Notes: generated by a model from the letters alone, not told the origin. A DNA stretch of 14,377 nt from JABDJZ01 sp047619685 (GCA_047619685.1 JBLHLC010000066.1:1-14377); one strand, 5' to 3'. Numbered from the stretch's first letter, positions 1 through 7,715 are shown. A program made the numbers and translations.

Positions 1-1
1 G

Positions 2-91
2 ATGCATCTGATTACGGGCAGCGACGTCGGACACGGACAGTTCTTCAACGGATTGAAGGTAGCACGCGCGCACCCTCAGGCGTACTCATAG
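2..91 (+). CDS. possible C-terminal tail of a gene entering from the left (unrecognised)
   Basis: Frame 2 is open from the window edge to a TAG at 89-91, about 29 residues including H-L-I-T-G-S-D-V-G-H-G-Q-F-F-N-G. It overlaps the end of the S9 relic in convergent orientation. The stretch looks protein-like, but it is too short to assign a family. The opposite strand is also open in one frame here, so the choice of strand is uncertain. Confidence 0.2.
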   Translation: MHLITGSDVGHGQFFNGLKVARAHPQAYS

Positions 92-705
92 CCCTTTTCA
101 CCGTCATCACTCAACGCCGTCTCTTCTCCGGTCTCGTTGTCGCGGAGATAGAGGTTATAGTCTCGGGCTACGGCGGTCCAGCGCCCGTCGGGCGAACGCC
201 TCTCGCCTCGCGGTCTGTCGTTCACCTCCGAATCGGGCTGTCTCAGCATCTGATCGGCGAGCGGCCATACGAACCGTTTTCCCCGGACTGCGAACGCCAG
301 CGTATCGGCGCCCGCCATGTAGACCTGGCTGATTGGCAGGCTATCCGCGCGTACGGCAGCGCCAAGCTCCTCAGTCAGCAGGTCGGCCAGCCGCTCGTGG
401 TCGAAGAGCGGCTCACTTCTGGCGGGATCGAGTCGAACCCGGATGAACTGCCTGCCAGAGGGGCTCTTCGATTCGTACCACAGGCCATCGGCCAACCACT
501 CGGGCGAGAGGGTCAGATTCAGCGCAAGCTGGTTGATGTTGGAGCGGTGAAACTGGGCAGCCCGCCCCTAGTCGGCTTTCGTGACGACGGGTTGGGCGAA
601 AGAAGGCCCCGTGGCTGCCATCAGGAGAAAGAGGGCGAGCAGGCGATAGCGGTGTGCGTGCATGGCTGCCCGTATCTGGTTGCGGAAATCGGTGGAGCCC
701 ATCAT
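76..705 (-). pseudogene. S9 (DPP IV-like) peptidase, N-terminal relic
   Basis: Read on the minus strand, an ATG at 705 (or 663) opens a signal peptide ending near P-S-F-A-Q. A TAG stop at 568-570 interrupts it, and the same frame then continues to a TGA at 76-78. The continuation contains S-P-D-G-R-W-T-A-V-A-R-D-Y-N-L-Y-L-R-D and a G-E-E-T-A-L-S-D-D-G stretch. These are typical of the first beta-propeller blade of secreted S9 dipeptidyl-peptidase-like enzymes. In relatives the TAG codon position usually carries an aromatic residue (A-D-Y), so one base change could explain the stop. The whole alpha/beta-hydrolase catalytic half is absent, because the frame closes right after G-Y-E-Y-A. I read it as a dead gene with a nonsense mutation and a 3' truncation. 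The alternative is a short expressed fragment from the TTG at 495, which I think unlikely. Confidence 0.6.
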
Positions 706-822
706 GGTACGGGTTCTCTCCCGGCGCTGCCCAGGGCTTGCCTCAAGGCATTCTGGCGTCGTAAATGGGGTTTACCTCCCGACCTGCGAAACTTCCCCGG
801 ACCGAAAAACAGGGACCACCGC

Positions 823-1530
823 GTGAATGATGTAGAATCCAGATTTCTGGCAACGCCGGAGAAGGGCGAAGTCTCGGCGCTCCTGCGCCTCCCCCCGGGC
901 GCCGCCGCCATTCTGGTGCTTGGCCACGGCTTTGGAGCCGGCATGCGGCACCGAAATCTCGAGGCCCTTGCCGCTGGTCTCGATAATCGCGGCATCGGCA
1001 CCTTCCGCTACCAGTTTCCATACATGGAACGTGGCCGCGGGCGTGACTCGGAGGGTACGTCACTAGCCACCGTCCGCGCCGCCGTGGCCGCTGCCGGCCG
1101 CGCCGCGCAAGGCCTCCCGCTACTGGCCGGCGGGCAGTCCTACGGCGGCCGGATGACCTCGCTGGCGGCGGCAAGGCTCGGAGAGGAAGACGACCCCATG
1201 CGCACTCTGGCGGGCGTGGTCTATTTCAACTTCCCCCTGCACGCACCGGGGAAGCCCTCCGTCCACCGTGCCGCACACCTGGGCGACATCCAGGTCCCGC
1301 AACTGTTCCTCTCCGGCACGCGAGACGCCCTCGCGCAAATCGATCTACTTGACGCAACGATTGCCGGGCTGGATGAGCGTGTCAGACTCCACCTCATCGA
1401 CACGGCAAACCACAGTTTTGGAGTCCTCAAGCGGACCCGGCAATCGGACGAGGATCCGATCTTGGAGGCCTGCCGCGTCACCCGGGAGTGGTTTGATGGG
1501 ATGCGTGACGCGGAGGGCCCACGGCTATAA
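823..1530 (+). CDS. alpha/beta hydrolase of the KANL3/Tex30-like family
   Basis: A 235-residue serine-hydrolase-fold protein. After a short N-terminal strand it shows the oxyanion-side G-H-G-F-G-A-G motif (residues 35-40), then the nucleophile elbow G-Q-S-Y-G with Ser106. An acid candidate is Asp168 in S-G-T-R-D, and the catalytic His197 lies in T-A-N-H-S-F. The size and the spacing of these motifs fit the small cytosolic KANL3/Tex30-like dienelactone-hydrolase relatives, whose substrates are mostly unknown. I chose the GTG at 823 because AGGGA lies about 7 bases upstream. Homology also starts there, and the long upstream extension of the same frame runs antisense through the S9 relic and looks non-coding. 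No signal peptide is seen. The gene is convergent with the esterase across a stem-loop at 1546-1576. Confidence 0.85.
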   Translation: MNDVESRFLATPEKGEVSALLRLPPGAAAILVLGHGFGAGMRHRNLEALAAGLDNRGIGTFRYQFPYMERGRGRDSEGTSLATVRAAVAAAGRAAQGLPLLAGGQSYGGRMTSLAAARLGEEDDPMRTLAGVVYFNFPLHAPGKPSVHRAAHLGDIQVPQLFLSGTRDALAQIDLLDATIAGLDERVRLHLIDTANHSFGVLKRTRQSDEDPILEACRVTREWFDGMRDAEGPRL

Positions 1531-1545
1531 TCTCCGCACCGGAAA

Positions 1546-1576
1546 CCTATTCTCCGCAAGAAGTGCGTAGAATAGG
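1546..1576. terminator. bidirectional stem-loop between convergent genes
   Basis: An inverted repeat with 12-base arms, CCTATTCTCCGC and GCGTAGAATAGG, has one mismatch and a 7-base loop. It sits in the 72-bp gap between the hydrolase stop (1530) and the esterase stop (1603). Position and symmetry suit a terminator serving both strands. There is no long T tract, so intrinsic termination may be weak. Confidence 0.55.
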
Positions 1577-1602
1577 CCGAGTTCGCCGAGATGGCCCGCC
1601 CC

Positions 1603-3318
1603 TCAACCCCCCGCGTTCTCCCGAAAATAGTCCGCCACAACCTGGACGAACTCCGCATTTGTGATGTCCTCGCCTGAGCCGGACGGGCTATACCCGGTCC
1701 AGCAATGAGGTTTGCGGCGTCCATACTCGAAGGATGCCTCGATGGATGGCCCAGTTGCCGAATCCAGGAACTCCTCCATCAGGTAGACGGCGTTGTCCAG
1801 GTAATACGAGTCCATGTCCCCGACGGCCACATGGAGCTTCCCATCCAGTTTCGGGCCGATAGTTTCCCAGTTCTGACGGAGATACTGGTGCAGGTCGAAA
1901 TTCCCCCGCCAGCTGTCAGCCGTCTCTGAGTCGATCTCTCCCGTCACCGGGTCCCAAATGGGGCGAGGATAACCGTCTTCGGCAACCGGCCCGAAGACCG
2001 CTTCCCAGATGGCCCATTGGCCGCCGGAACGGCTTCTGGAACCCGAGGCTAACTCCATGAGGTTCTCCTGCCGGACGGTGGAGCGGACGTTGCCGTCAAA
2101 CCGCCTGGCGTTGGGACGCTCCACGCGATGCCATTCGCTATCGGTGTAGTAGGCGTTGTCGTCTTCGTACACGTTCACGATCTGGTGGTAGTTGAAGTCC
2201 ACCGGGTCGGGGCACCAGCCCCAGGAGCCTCCGTAGTAGTCCGGATAGAAGATCTGCATGGCCAGCGCCTCCCAGCCGCCAGTGGAGCCGCCAGCCACAA
2301 CGCGGGCCCAGGGCTCCGGGACAATGCGGAAATGCTCCTCCAGGTAGGGGATGAGTTCCTCAGTAATGGCATCGCCGTAAGGACCCACGTTGGCCGAGTT
2401 CACCGAATACGAGGTGTCGTAATAGGGATTGGCGTCCCGGAAGCTCACCGCGATCATACCCGGAGCCTTACCGGACGTCCAGAACTCGGAGAACCCCTCG
2501 GACCGTCCCCGTCCCGCCTGGCCCTCCGCGAAACCGAGCGGCGCACGACGCCCAGGAAAGTGCCCCTGCATGTAGAGGGCGGGATACCGGGCAGTGGAAG
2601 CGTCGTAGCCCGCCGGGAGGAGGACATTCGCGCCGATGTACATGTCCCGGCCCCAGAAGGCGGACAGCTTCTCACTGCGAATCTTGACGAACTTGACCCA
2701 GTCGGTGTCCGCTGGGTTTCCCTGCTGCAAGACCTCGCCCGCTGCCAGAGGCTCCAGCGGTGGAATCACCGTGTCCAGGGTAAGCGCGATGGTCCTGCGG
2801 TCACCCTCGCGGACCGTGATTGGAGTGACGGCGCTGTGGACATTCCCGGGGGCTTCCCATTGGTCCTGACCCGCACCGGAGTTCAGATGGAGGGAGACGG
2901 TATGGCCGTCGGCCCGATGGAAGGTGGTGTACACGCTGAGGAATCCTTGAACGAAGTAGTCCCCCGGAGGGAGTTCGCTCAGGTCTTCCATCGGAAATCC
3001 GCGGACGGCATCATCATGGGCGGCCAGCGCTATTGTTTGGCCTGCCGCTAGTCCCTCGACTGGCGTACCCCAAAACGGAACGCCGCTGACCCCAATCTGC
3101 TCGCGCGGCTCGGACTCGTCCAGCCGGGTTACCACCACGAAGGCCCTGCCCGTTACCGGTACGTCCAGGCCAAGGGCGGCGATCTGCTCTGTTGCTCCCT
3201 GGTCAAGCGTCAGCTCAAACCGGAGCCCCGTTTCTGAGCTCTCGGAAGCAGGGGAGCAGGCGGAAAAGACCGCCAGGGCACAGGCCAGCAAGACAGGCGA
3301 AACGTGTGGGCGATTCAT
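1603..3318 (-). CDS. lipoprotein esterase (esterase D/feruloyl esterase-type alpha/beta hydrolase)
   Basis: A 571-residue exported protein. The N-terminus is a lipoprotein signal with a Cys at residue 21 (F-S-A-C), so it is probably membrane-anchored. Residues about 30-190 form a beta-rich region of unknown role that carries a Y-F-V-Q-G-F segment. From about 220 a putative-esterase (PF00756-like) domain follows. Its nucleophile is Ser345 in G-G-S-T-G-G-W-E, an Asp is at 501 or 503 (G-D-M-D), and His538 is in R-K-P-H-C-W. The triad order fits the family, which hydrolyses acyl or aryl esters of sugars and similar substrates; the actual substrate cannot be read. I chose the ATG at 3318 because the signal peptide starts there. 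The same frame is open upstream to 3780, but that part overlaps the divergent carbonic anhydrase and is not protein-like. It is divergent from the carbonic anhydrase and likely shares its regulatory region. Confidence 0.85.
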   Translation of the reverse strand: MNRPHVSPVLLACALAVFSACSPASESSETGLRFELTLDQGATEQIAALGLDVPVTGRAFVVVTRLDESEPREQIGVSGVPFWGTPVEGLAAGQTIALAAHDDAVRGFPMEDLSELPPGDYFVQGFLSVYTTFHRADGHTVSLHLNSGAGQDQWEAPGNVHSAVTPITVREGDRRTIALTLDTVIPPLEPLAAGEVLQQGNPADTDWVKFVKIRSEKLSAFWGRDMYIGANVLLPAGYDASTARYPALYMQGHFPGRRAPLGFAEGQAGRGRSEGFSEFWTSGKAPGMIAVSFRDANPYYDTSYSVNSANVGPYGDAITEELIPYLEEHFRIVPEPWARVVAGGSTGGWEALAMQIFYPDYYGGSWGWCPDPVDFNYHQIVNVYEDDNAYYTDSEWHRVERPNARRFDGNVRSTVRQENLMELASGSRSRSGGQWAIWEAVFGPVAEDGYPRPIWDPVTGEIDSETADSWRGNFDLHQYLRQNWETIGPKLDGKLHVAVGDMDSYYLDNAVYLMEEFLDSATGPSIEASFEYGRRKPHCWTGYSPSGSGEDITNAEFVQVVADYFRENAGG

Positions 3319-3325
3319 GGCGTTC

Positions 3326-3376
3326 TCGGATTCCGAACAAGGCTCCAAAATATCATTGCCATGTCGGGATTCCCGA
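3326..3376. promoter_or_regulatory. paired palindromes in the esterase/carbonic anhydrase divergent region
   Basis: Two related dyad elements lie 39 bp apart centre to centre in the 127-bp gap between divergent starts: TCGGATTCCGA (3326-3336) and TCGGGATTCCCGA (3364-3376). Both are followed by AC, so the repeats also match as direct copies. They look like two operator half-sites or two binding sites for one dimeric regulator controlling both genes. No regulator gene is adjacent. The function is inferred from position and symmetry only. Confidence 0.45.
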
Positions 3377-3445
3377 ACCAGTGGCGTTTCTTTCGGCCTC
3401 GAGCCAAGTATTGCACCAGCGCTTCCAATCAGAGGTAGACATTCC

Positions 3446-4228
3446 ATGCGAAACGTCTTCGTCATATCCGTTCTCGTCCTGGTCCCGGCATTCTTGATGA
3501 CCGGATGCGAGGTTAGCAGCCAATCGACTCCCCTGAGCTGCGCGGACTGGGGATACGGCACGGACAATGGGCCAACCGAATGGGCCAGCATGTGCAGCAC
3601 GACCTGTTCCGCATCAAGCCAGTCTCCGGTCGACATAGCGAGGGGCTCGGTTTCCGAAATTGATCTGCCCGCGATTTCTATCCAGTACGTCGATACGGAA
3701 TTCGAGTGGTTCAACAACGGACATACACTCGAGGCTGAAGACGGGCATCCCGGTGACAACACGATCTCCGTGGGGGGCACTGCATACGAACTCCTGCAGT
3801 TCCACTTTCACGCGCTGAGCGAGCACACGATTGACGGGCAACACAGCGCGATTGAGCTGCATCTTGTTCACCGGGCGAGTGATACAGAGCTGGCGGTGAT
3901 CGGCGTGATGATCAATCAGGGCGCAGAGAACCCGCACTTTGCGTCGCTGTGGAGCGCGCTCCCGGCGGATGAGAGCGTGGCACCGGCCCATATCTCACTC
4001 AACCCGGCTGAGCTGCTTCCGGCCAACGCGGAGTACTACCGCTACGATGGCTCCCTTACCACGCCAAACGGATCGAACCCTGCTGCATCATGCGCTGAGA
4101 TCGTGAACTGGCACGTAATGAAGGACGGAATCGAGATGTCTGCGGGCCAGATCGCGGCTTTTCAGGGGGTTTTCGACCACAACTATCGCCCGGTGCAGGC
4201 GCTGAACGGTCGGCAGATTCAGGGCTGA
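3446..4228 (+). CDS. alpha-class carbonic anhydrase, lipoprotein
   Basis: This 260-residue enzyme interconverts CO2 and bicarbonate at an active-site zinc. The signal peptide ends in L-M-T-G-C, with a lipobox Cys21, so it is likely anchored at the periplasmic or outer surface. The alpha-class hallmarks are clear: S-Q-S-P-V-D-I near 58-64, zinc ligands His120 and His122 in Q-F-H-F-H, and the gatekeeper Glu126 in S-E-H-T-I-D-G. They continue with the third zinc ligand His139 in E-L-H-L-V-H and the S-L-T-T-P loop with Thr205. After the T-T-P loop there is a short insertion (N-G-S-N-P-A-A) before S-C-A-E, and several extra Cys residues may form disulfides. I chose the ATG at 3446 because AGAGGT lies about 9 bases upstream and it gives a proper signal peptide. 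It is convergent with the RelE gene, 20 bp away. Confidence 0.95.
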   Translation: MRNVFVISVLVLVPAFLMTGCEVSSQSTPLSCADWGYGTDNGPTEWASMCSTTCSASSQSPVDIARGSVSEIDLPAISIQYVDTEFEWFNNGHTLEAEDGHPGDNTISVGGTAYELLQFHFHALSEHTIDGQHSAIELHLVHRASDTELAVIGVMINQGAENPHFASLWSALPADESVAPAHISLNPAELLPANAEYYRYDGSLTTPNGSNPAASCAEIVNWHVMKDGIEMSAGQIAAFQGVFDHNYRPVQALNGRQIQG

Positions 4229-4248
4229 TTACTTGGCCTGAGTGACGC

Positions 4249-4521
4249 CTATCTCCGATAGACGCTCTTCCGCGAGCCGACCCGGATGATAACGACTGAA
4301 ATCACATCGTCGTCGACGGTATACAGAATCCGGTAGCGTCCCTGCCGTGTACGCCAGGCATCGTGTCCGACCAACTTCTTGCAGCCCGGCGGCCGGGGAT
4401 CCTGTGCAAGAGACTGGATGCGCTGCATGACAAGAGACCGATCGCGCTTGGTCGGGAGGGCACGAATCTCTTGGGCAGCCTGCGCCTTGATTTCGATTCG
4501 ATACGGGGCGAGGCCGGCCAC
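4249..4521 (-). CDS. RelE/ParE-family toxin
   Basis: A 90-residue basic protein of the RelE/ParE superfamily. Members inhibit growth, usually as ribosome-dependent mRNA nucleases (RelE) or gyrase poisons (ParE). It shows the family pattern: an N-terminal Y-R-I-E-I strand, two helices (A-A-Q-E-I-R-A-L-P), C-K-K-L-V-G-H-D-A-W-R-T-R, then G-R-Y-R-I-L-Y and a C-terminal V-G-S-R-K-S-V-Y-R-R. The Lys/Arg-rich loop and the terminal R-x-x-x-Y-R resemble RelE-type catalytic positions. It starts with GTG, and the first G is also the last base of the antitoxin's TAG stop (TAGTG), so the two are translationally coupled. Confidence 0.88.
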   Translation of the reverse strand: MAGLAPYRIEIKAQAAQEIRALPTKRDRSLVMQRIQSLAQDPRPPGCKKLVGHDAWRTRQGRYRILYTVDDDVISVVIIRVGSRKSVYRR

Positions 4522-4751
4522 TAGATCTCCCCGGCGGCCTTCATCTGGTTTAGCAGCACCTCATAGGGCACGGCAGGCTCGTTCACGCGAGCACGCAGCG
4601 CTTCGAGGTCCTCCGCGTCCTCACGGAGGTACTCGCGCAACGCATCGTCGACCAAGTCTGACATGGAGCGTTGGGTCTCTGCTGCCTTCAGTCTCAATAC
4701 GCGGTGTATTTCGGGGTGGAAGTACACGGTCACACGCTTGTTCTTTTCCAT
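4521..4751 (-). CDS. ribbon-helix-helix (CopG-like) antitoxin
   Basis: A 76-residue antitoxin, first gene of the operon with the RelE toxin. The N-terminal third (R-V-T-V-Y-F-H-P-E-I-H-R-V-L-R-L-K-A, then R-S-M-S-D-L-V-D-D-A-L) matches the ribbon-helix-helix DNA-binding fold: one beta strand and two helices with the S-x-S-D-L-V turn. The acidic C-terminal half (R-E-D-A-E-D-L-E-A-L) probably wraps the toxin. The ATG at 4751 has no Shine-Dalgarno and lies 5 bp from a double palindrome that also holds TATAAC-like -10 sequences. That points to autoregulation and a very short or absent leader. Confidence 0.85.
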   Translation of the reverse strand: MEKNKRVTVYFHPEIHRVLRLKAAETQRSMSDLVDDALREYLREDAEDLEALRARVNEPAVPYEVLLNQMKAAGEI

Positions 4752-4756
4752 AGTGC

Positions 4757-4772
4757 TATAACGTTATAACGT
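4757..4772 (-). promoter_or_regulatory. overlapping palindromic operator of the RHH/RelE operon
   Basis: Two perfect 12-bp palindromes overlap: TATAACGTTATA (4757-4768) and ACGTTATAACGT (4761-4772). RHH antitoxins typically bind short palindromes in tandem, and this block sits directly upstream of the antitoxin ATG. On the minus strand it also contains -10-like hexamers (TATAAC, TTATAG). A bound repressor would therefore cover the core promoter. Transcription from either hexamer would begin within a few bases of the ATG. Confidence 0.6.
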
Positions 4773-4854
4773 CGCTATTTACCCCGCCCACTGGCGACAG
4801 TTCCGGTGAACCTCCGGCTTGCCAGGAGGCCAGTTCGCGTCGTAATTCCCAGGT

Positions 4855-6384
4855 ATGACTGGCCTTCAACTCATTATTGCTCTGGCAGCCTTCCTCGTTG
4901 TGGGCTGCCAATCGACTCCGTCCCCCCCTCCCAACGTTCTCTTCATCCTCGTCGATGACCTGGGATGGGCAGACGTAGGGTTCAACAACCCAGACTCGTT
5001 CTACGACACGCCGAATCTGGACCGGCTGGCTACAATGAGCGTCCGCTTCACCAATGCCTACGCGGCGGCTCCGGTCTGCAGCCCGACCCGGGCCAGCATT
5101 CTGACCGGAAAGTATCCCGCGCGGCTCGCGGCAACCGACTACTTCGGTGCGCCCCAGCCAGATGAAGTGGGCAACCAGTGGTCCAAGCCGCTGTTGCCGG
5201 CGACTTACGAAGACCGGATGCCGCTCGAAGAGACCACGCTTGCGGAGGCCCTCCAAGCAGGCGGGTATGCCACCTTCTTTGCCGGCAAGTGGCACCTGGG
5301 GCCGGAGGGATTCTGGCCGGAAGACCAGGGTTTCGATGTGAATCGGGGCGGGATCACCGGGGGCGGCCCGTATGGAGGCGATCGCTATTTCTCGCCCTAC
5401 GGGAATCCTCGACTTGAGGACGGGCCGGCGGGCGAGCACCTTCCTGATCGGCTGGCCACGGAGACCATTTCCTTCATAGAGGACACAGCGGAGCAGCGGT
5501 TCTTCGCCTACCTGTCTTTCTACTCCGTCCATACGCCCTTGATGGCCAGGCCAGATCTGGAGGCCAAATACGCAGCCCGTCAGGACTCCGTGCCTCCTAC
5601 TGAATGGGGAACGGAAGGGGAGCGCCGGGTCCGCCTGGTGCAGAACCATGCGATCTACGCGGGAATGGTGGAGGCGATGGATCAGGCGGTTGGCCGCGTG
5701 CTGGATCATCTGACCGAGCGGGACCTGATCGACAACACCGTGATCGTTTTCATGTCGGACAACGGCGGGCTGTCCACATCCGAAGGACACCCCACAAGCA
5801 ACCTGCCGCTGCGCGCCGGCAAGGGCTGGCTCTACGAAGGTGGTATTCGCGAACCCATGCTTGTCCGGTGGCCGGGGGTCACAAACCCGGGCACGACCAT
5901 CGGCTCCCCGGTCACAAGCACCGATTTCTATCCGACTATTCTGGCCATGGCGGGACTGCCGGCGATGCCCAATCAGCACGTGGACGGTGTGAGCCTGGAG
6001 CCCCTGCTCCGGGGGAATGCGCCCGGCGCGGAACGGCCGCTGTTCTGGCACTACCCCCACTACGGAAACCAGGGCGGAAGCCCAGGCGCGGCGGTTCGTC
6101 TTGGGCGATACAAGCTAGTAGAGTTTTACGAGGACGGCCGGACGGAGCTCTACGACCTCGAGGAAGACTGGTCGGAGTCGAGGGATCTTGCGGTGTCCCT
6201 ACCGGAGATTCGCGAGGAGCTTCTTGGAAGGCTGCACGCGTGGCAGGCGTCGGCCGGGGCGCGGTTTCCGACGCGGAATCCGTCCGCCGACCTGAACGGA
6301 GGAGTGGGTCGCGGTGACACCGGGCCGAAAAAAGATCCAGAGCATTTGCCAACAGACCGGTTGGGTCGTAATTCTCTCAAATGA
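4855..6384 (+). CDS. arylsulfatase A-like sulfatase, lipoprotein
   Basis: A 509-residue type I sulfatase that hydrolyses sulfate esters, exported as a lipoprotein (signal ending V-V-G-C, Cys18). The active-site motif C-S-P-T-R begins at Cys75, the residue converted to formylglycine by a separate maturation enzyme. Metal ligands Asp34-Asp35 lie in I-L-V-D-D-L-G-W and Asp302-Asn303 in F-M-S-D-N-G-G. Supporting active-site residues are Lys86 (L-T-G-K-Y-P), Lys145/His147 (G-K-W-H-L-G), His226 (V-H-T-P) and Lys323. All are intact. The length is normal for the family. The ATG at 4855 is the only possible start, because an in-frame TAA lies 10 bp upstream; an AGGAGG at 4824-4829 is too far away to serve it. 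The stop overlaps the permease start as ATGA. The natural substrate could be a sulfated polysaccharide or a small sulfate ester. Confidence 0.93.
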   Translation: MTGLQLIIALAAFLVVGCQSTPSPPPNVLFILVDDLGWADVGFNNPDSFYDTPNLDRLATMSVRFTNAYAAAPVCSPTRASILTGKYPARLAATDYFGAPQPDEVGNQWSKPLLPATYEDRMPLEETTLAEALQAGGYATFFAGKWHLGPEGFWPEDQGFDVNRGGITGGGPYGGDRYFSPYGNPRLEDGPAGEHLPDRLATETISFIEDTAEQRFFAYLSFYSVHTPLMARPDLEAKYAARQDSVPPTEWGTEGERRVRLVQNHAIYAGMVEAMDQAVGRVLDHLTERDLIDNTVIVFMSDNGGLSTSEGHPTSNLPLRAGKGWLYEGGIREPMLVRWPGVTNPGTTIGSPVTSTDFYPTILAMAGLPAMPNQHVDGVSLEPLLRGNAPGAERPLFWHYPHYGNQGGSPGAAVRLGRYKLVEFYEDGRTELYDLEEDWSESRDLAVSLPEIREELLGRLHAWQASAGARFPTRNPSADLNGGVGRGDTGPKKDPEHLPTDRLGRNSLK

Positions 6385-7715
6385 ACGAGACACCTGTGGA
6401 TACCGGAGCCGACGTCACCGTCACCGAAGAGGGCCTGATCCGCGTGATGGGCACGCGTGCCCTGAGTATGGGCATCGTCAACATGATCATCGGGGCGGGC
6501 ATTTTTGTCTTGCCGGGATTGATCGCACAGCTGCTGGGCCCGGCAGCCATCATCGCCTACCTGGTCTGCTCGGTCGCCGTGGCCCTGGTCTTTCTCTGCC
6601 TTGCCGAGGCAGGAAGTCGGGTGTCACGATCGGGCGGCACCTACGCGTATATCGAAGACGCCTTTGGTCCGTTTGCAGGGTTCCTGGCGTCCATCCTGCT
6701 TTGGTTTGGATGGGGCCTCCTGTCCAATGCGGCCGTGGCCATTGCGTTGGTTGAGGTGGTGGCGTTCGCGTTCCCTGTCTTTGATGCGATGCTGCCGAGG
6801 TCGCTGTTTCTGATCGTGCTATTCGCCAGCCTGGCGGCCATCAACATTCGCGGTGCCAGTTGGGGGGTTCGATTCTCGGTCTTCAACACCTACGCCAAGC
6901 TCGTGCCACTGGCGGCCCTGGTGATCTTCGGCGCCTTCGCTGTTCAATGGGACAATCTGGTGATCATGGAGATGCCGTCGCTGTCGAGCATTGGCGCGGG
7001 CACACTCATGCTGGTATTCGCCTTTGGCGGCGGGGAGATCGCGCTCAATGCCGGTGGCGAGGTCAAGAACCCATCGCGCACCGTACCGCTCGCACTGCTC
7101 TTCGGAATCGGGATTGTCTTCGTGATGTATGTGGCCATTCAGGGTGTGGCGCAGGGAATCATGGGGCCCGAATTGGCAGTCAACCTTGAGGCTCCGCTGA
7201 TTGCGACTGCCGAGCGCGCCTTCGGGCCGTGGGGGAGGACTTTCATGCTGATTGGGGCAGGCATCTCGATCCTGGGCGTCACTAGTGGCCATGTCCTCAA
7301 TCACCCGAGGGCGGTCTTTGCCTCAGCCCGGGACGGCCTCCTCCCCGCAAAGCTGGCGGAAGTACATCCCCGGTACAGGACACCGCACATGGCCATCATA
7401 TTCTGCGTGACCATCACGTGTGCCATCGCCATGACGGGCGCCTTCAAGACGCTCGCCATCGTGTCCAGCGGCTCCCTGCTGGTGCTCTATTTTGGTTGCA
7501 GCCTTGCCGTACTCAAGCTGCGCCGGATGGATAAGACTCCGAAGCCGGGCGTGTTCGTCATCCCCGGTGGACCAACGGTGCCTATCGCGAGCGCGCTGGT
7601 GGTCGCTTGGCTTCTCTCCAACATGACTGGGGCCGAGGCTATCGGACTGGGTGCGTTGCTGGGGGTGGCGTCAGTGGGGTATTTCCTGGTTGCGGCCAGG
7701 CGGCGAACGAAGTAG
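6381..7715 (+). CDS. APC-superfamily amino acid/amine permease
   Basis: A 444-residue integral membrane transporter with about 12 hydrophobic segments. The first segment has the APC signature M-I-I-G-A-G-I-F-V-L-P-G, with the unwound G-A-G-I-F substrate motif. G-S-R-V-S-R-S-G-G-T-Y-A-Y-I follows after the second segment and F-A-F-G-G-G-E near the sixth. The loop H-P-R-A-V-F-A-S-A-R-D-G-L-L-P sits where many amino-acid permeases carry R-x-x-x-A-x-A-R-D-G-x-L-P. It probably imports an amino acid or organic amine with a cation or by exchange; the substrate is not readable. Its ATG overlaps the sulfatase stop by 4 bases, so production is coupled to the sulfatase. The C-terminus is short and basic. 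Confidence 0.9.
   Translation: MNETPVDTGADVTVTEEGLIRVMGTRALSMGIVNMIIGAGIFVLPGLIAQLLGPAAIIAYLVCSVAVALVFLCLAEAGSRVSRSGGTYAYIEDAFGPFAGFLASILLWFGWGLLSNAAVAIALVEVVAFAFPVFDAMLPRSLFLIVLFASLAAINIRGASWGVRFSVFNTYAKLVPLAALVIFGAFAVQWDNLVIMEMPSLSSIGAGTLMLVFAFGGGEIALNAGGEVKNPSRTVPLALLFGIGIVFVMYVAIQGVAQGIMGPELAVNLEAPLIATAERAFGPWGRTFMLIGAGISILGVTSGHVLNHPRAVFASARDGLLPAKLAEVHPRYRTPHMAIIFCVTITCAIAMTGAFKTLAIVSSGSLLVLYFGCSLAVLKLRRMDKTPKPGVFVIPGGPTVPIASALVVAWLLSNMTGAEAIGLGALLGVASVGYFLVAARRRTK

Noticed and set aside
397..822. Long upstream extension of the alpha/beta hydrolase frame
   Set aside because: It runs antisense through the S9 relic, has no family-like sequence, and the GTG at 823 has a ribosome binding site and coincides with the start of homology.
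2128..3051. 307-residue open frame on the plus strand opposite the esterase
   Set aside because: Its composition is biased and it has no recognisable motifs; the minus-strand esterase has a signal peptide and a triad.
3319..3780. Upstream extension of the esterase frame
   Set aside because: It overlaps the carbonic anhydrase gene on the other strand, and the lipoprotein signal begins at the ATG at 3318.
4756..6060. 434-residue open frame on the minus strand opposite the sulfatase
   Set aside because: It is a shadow of high-GC coding; the plus-strand sulfatase has complete catalytic motifs.
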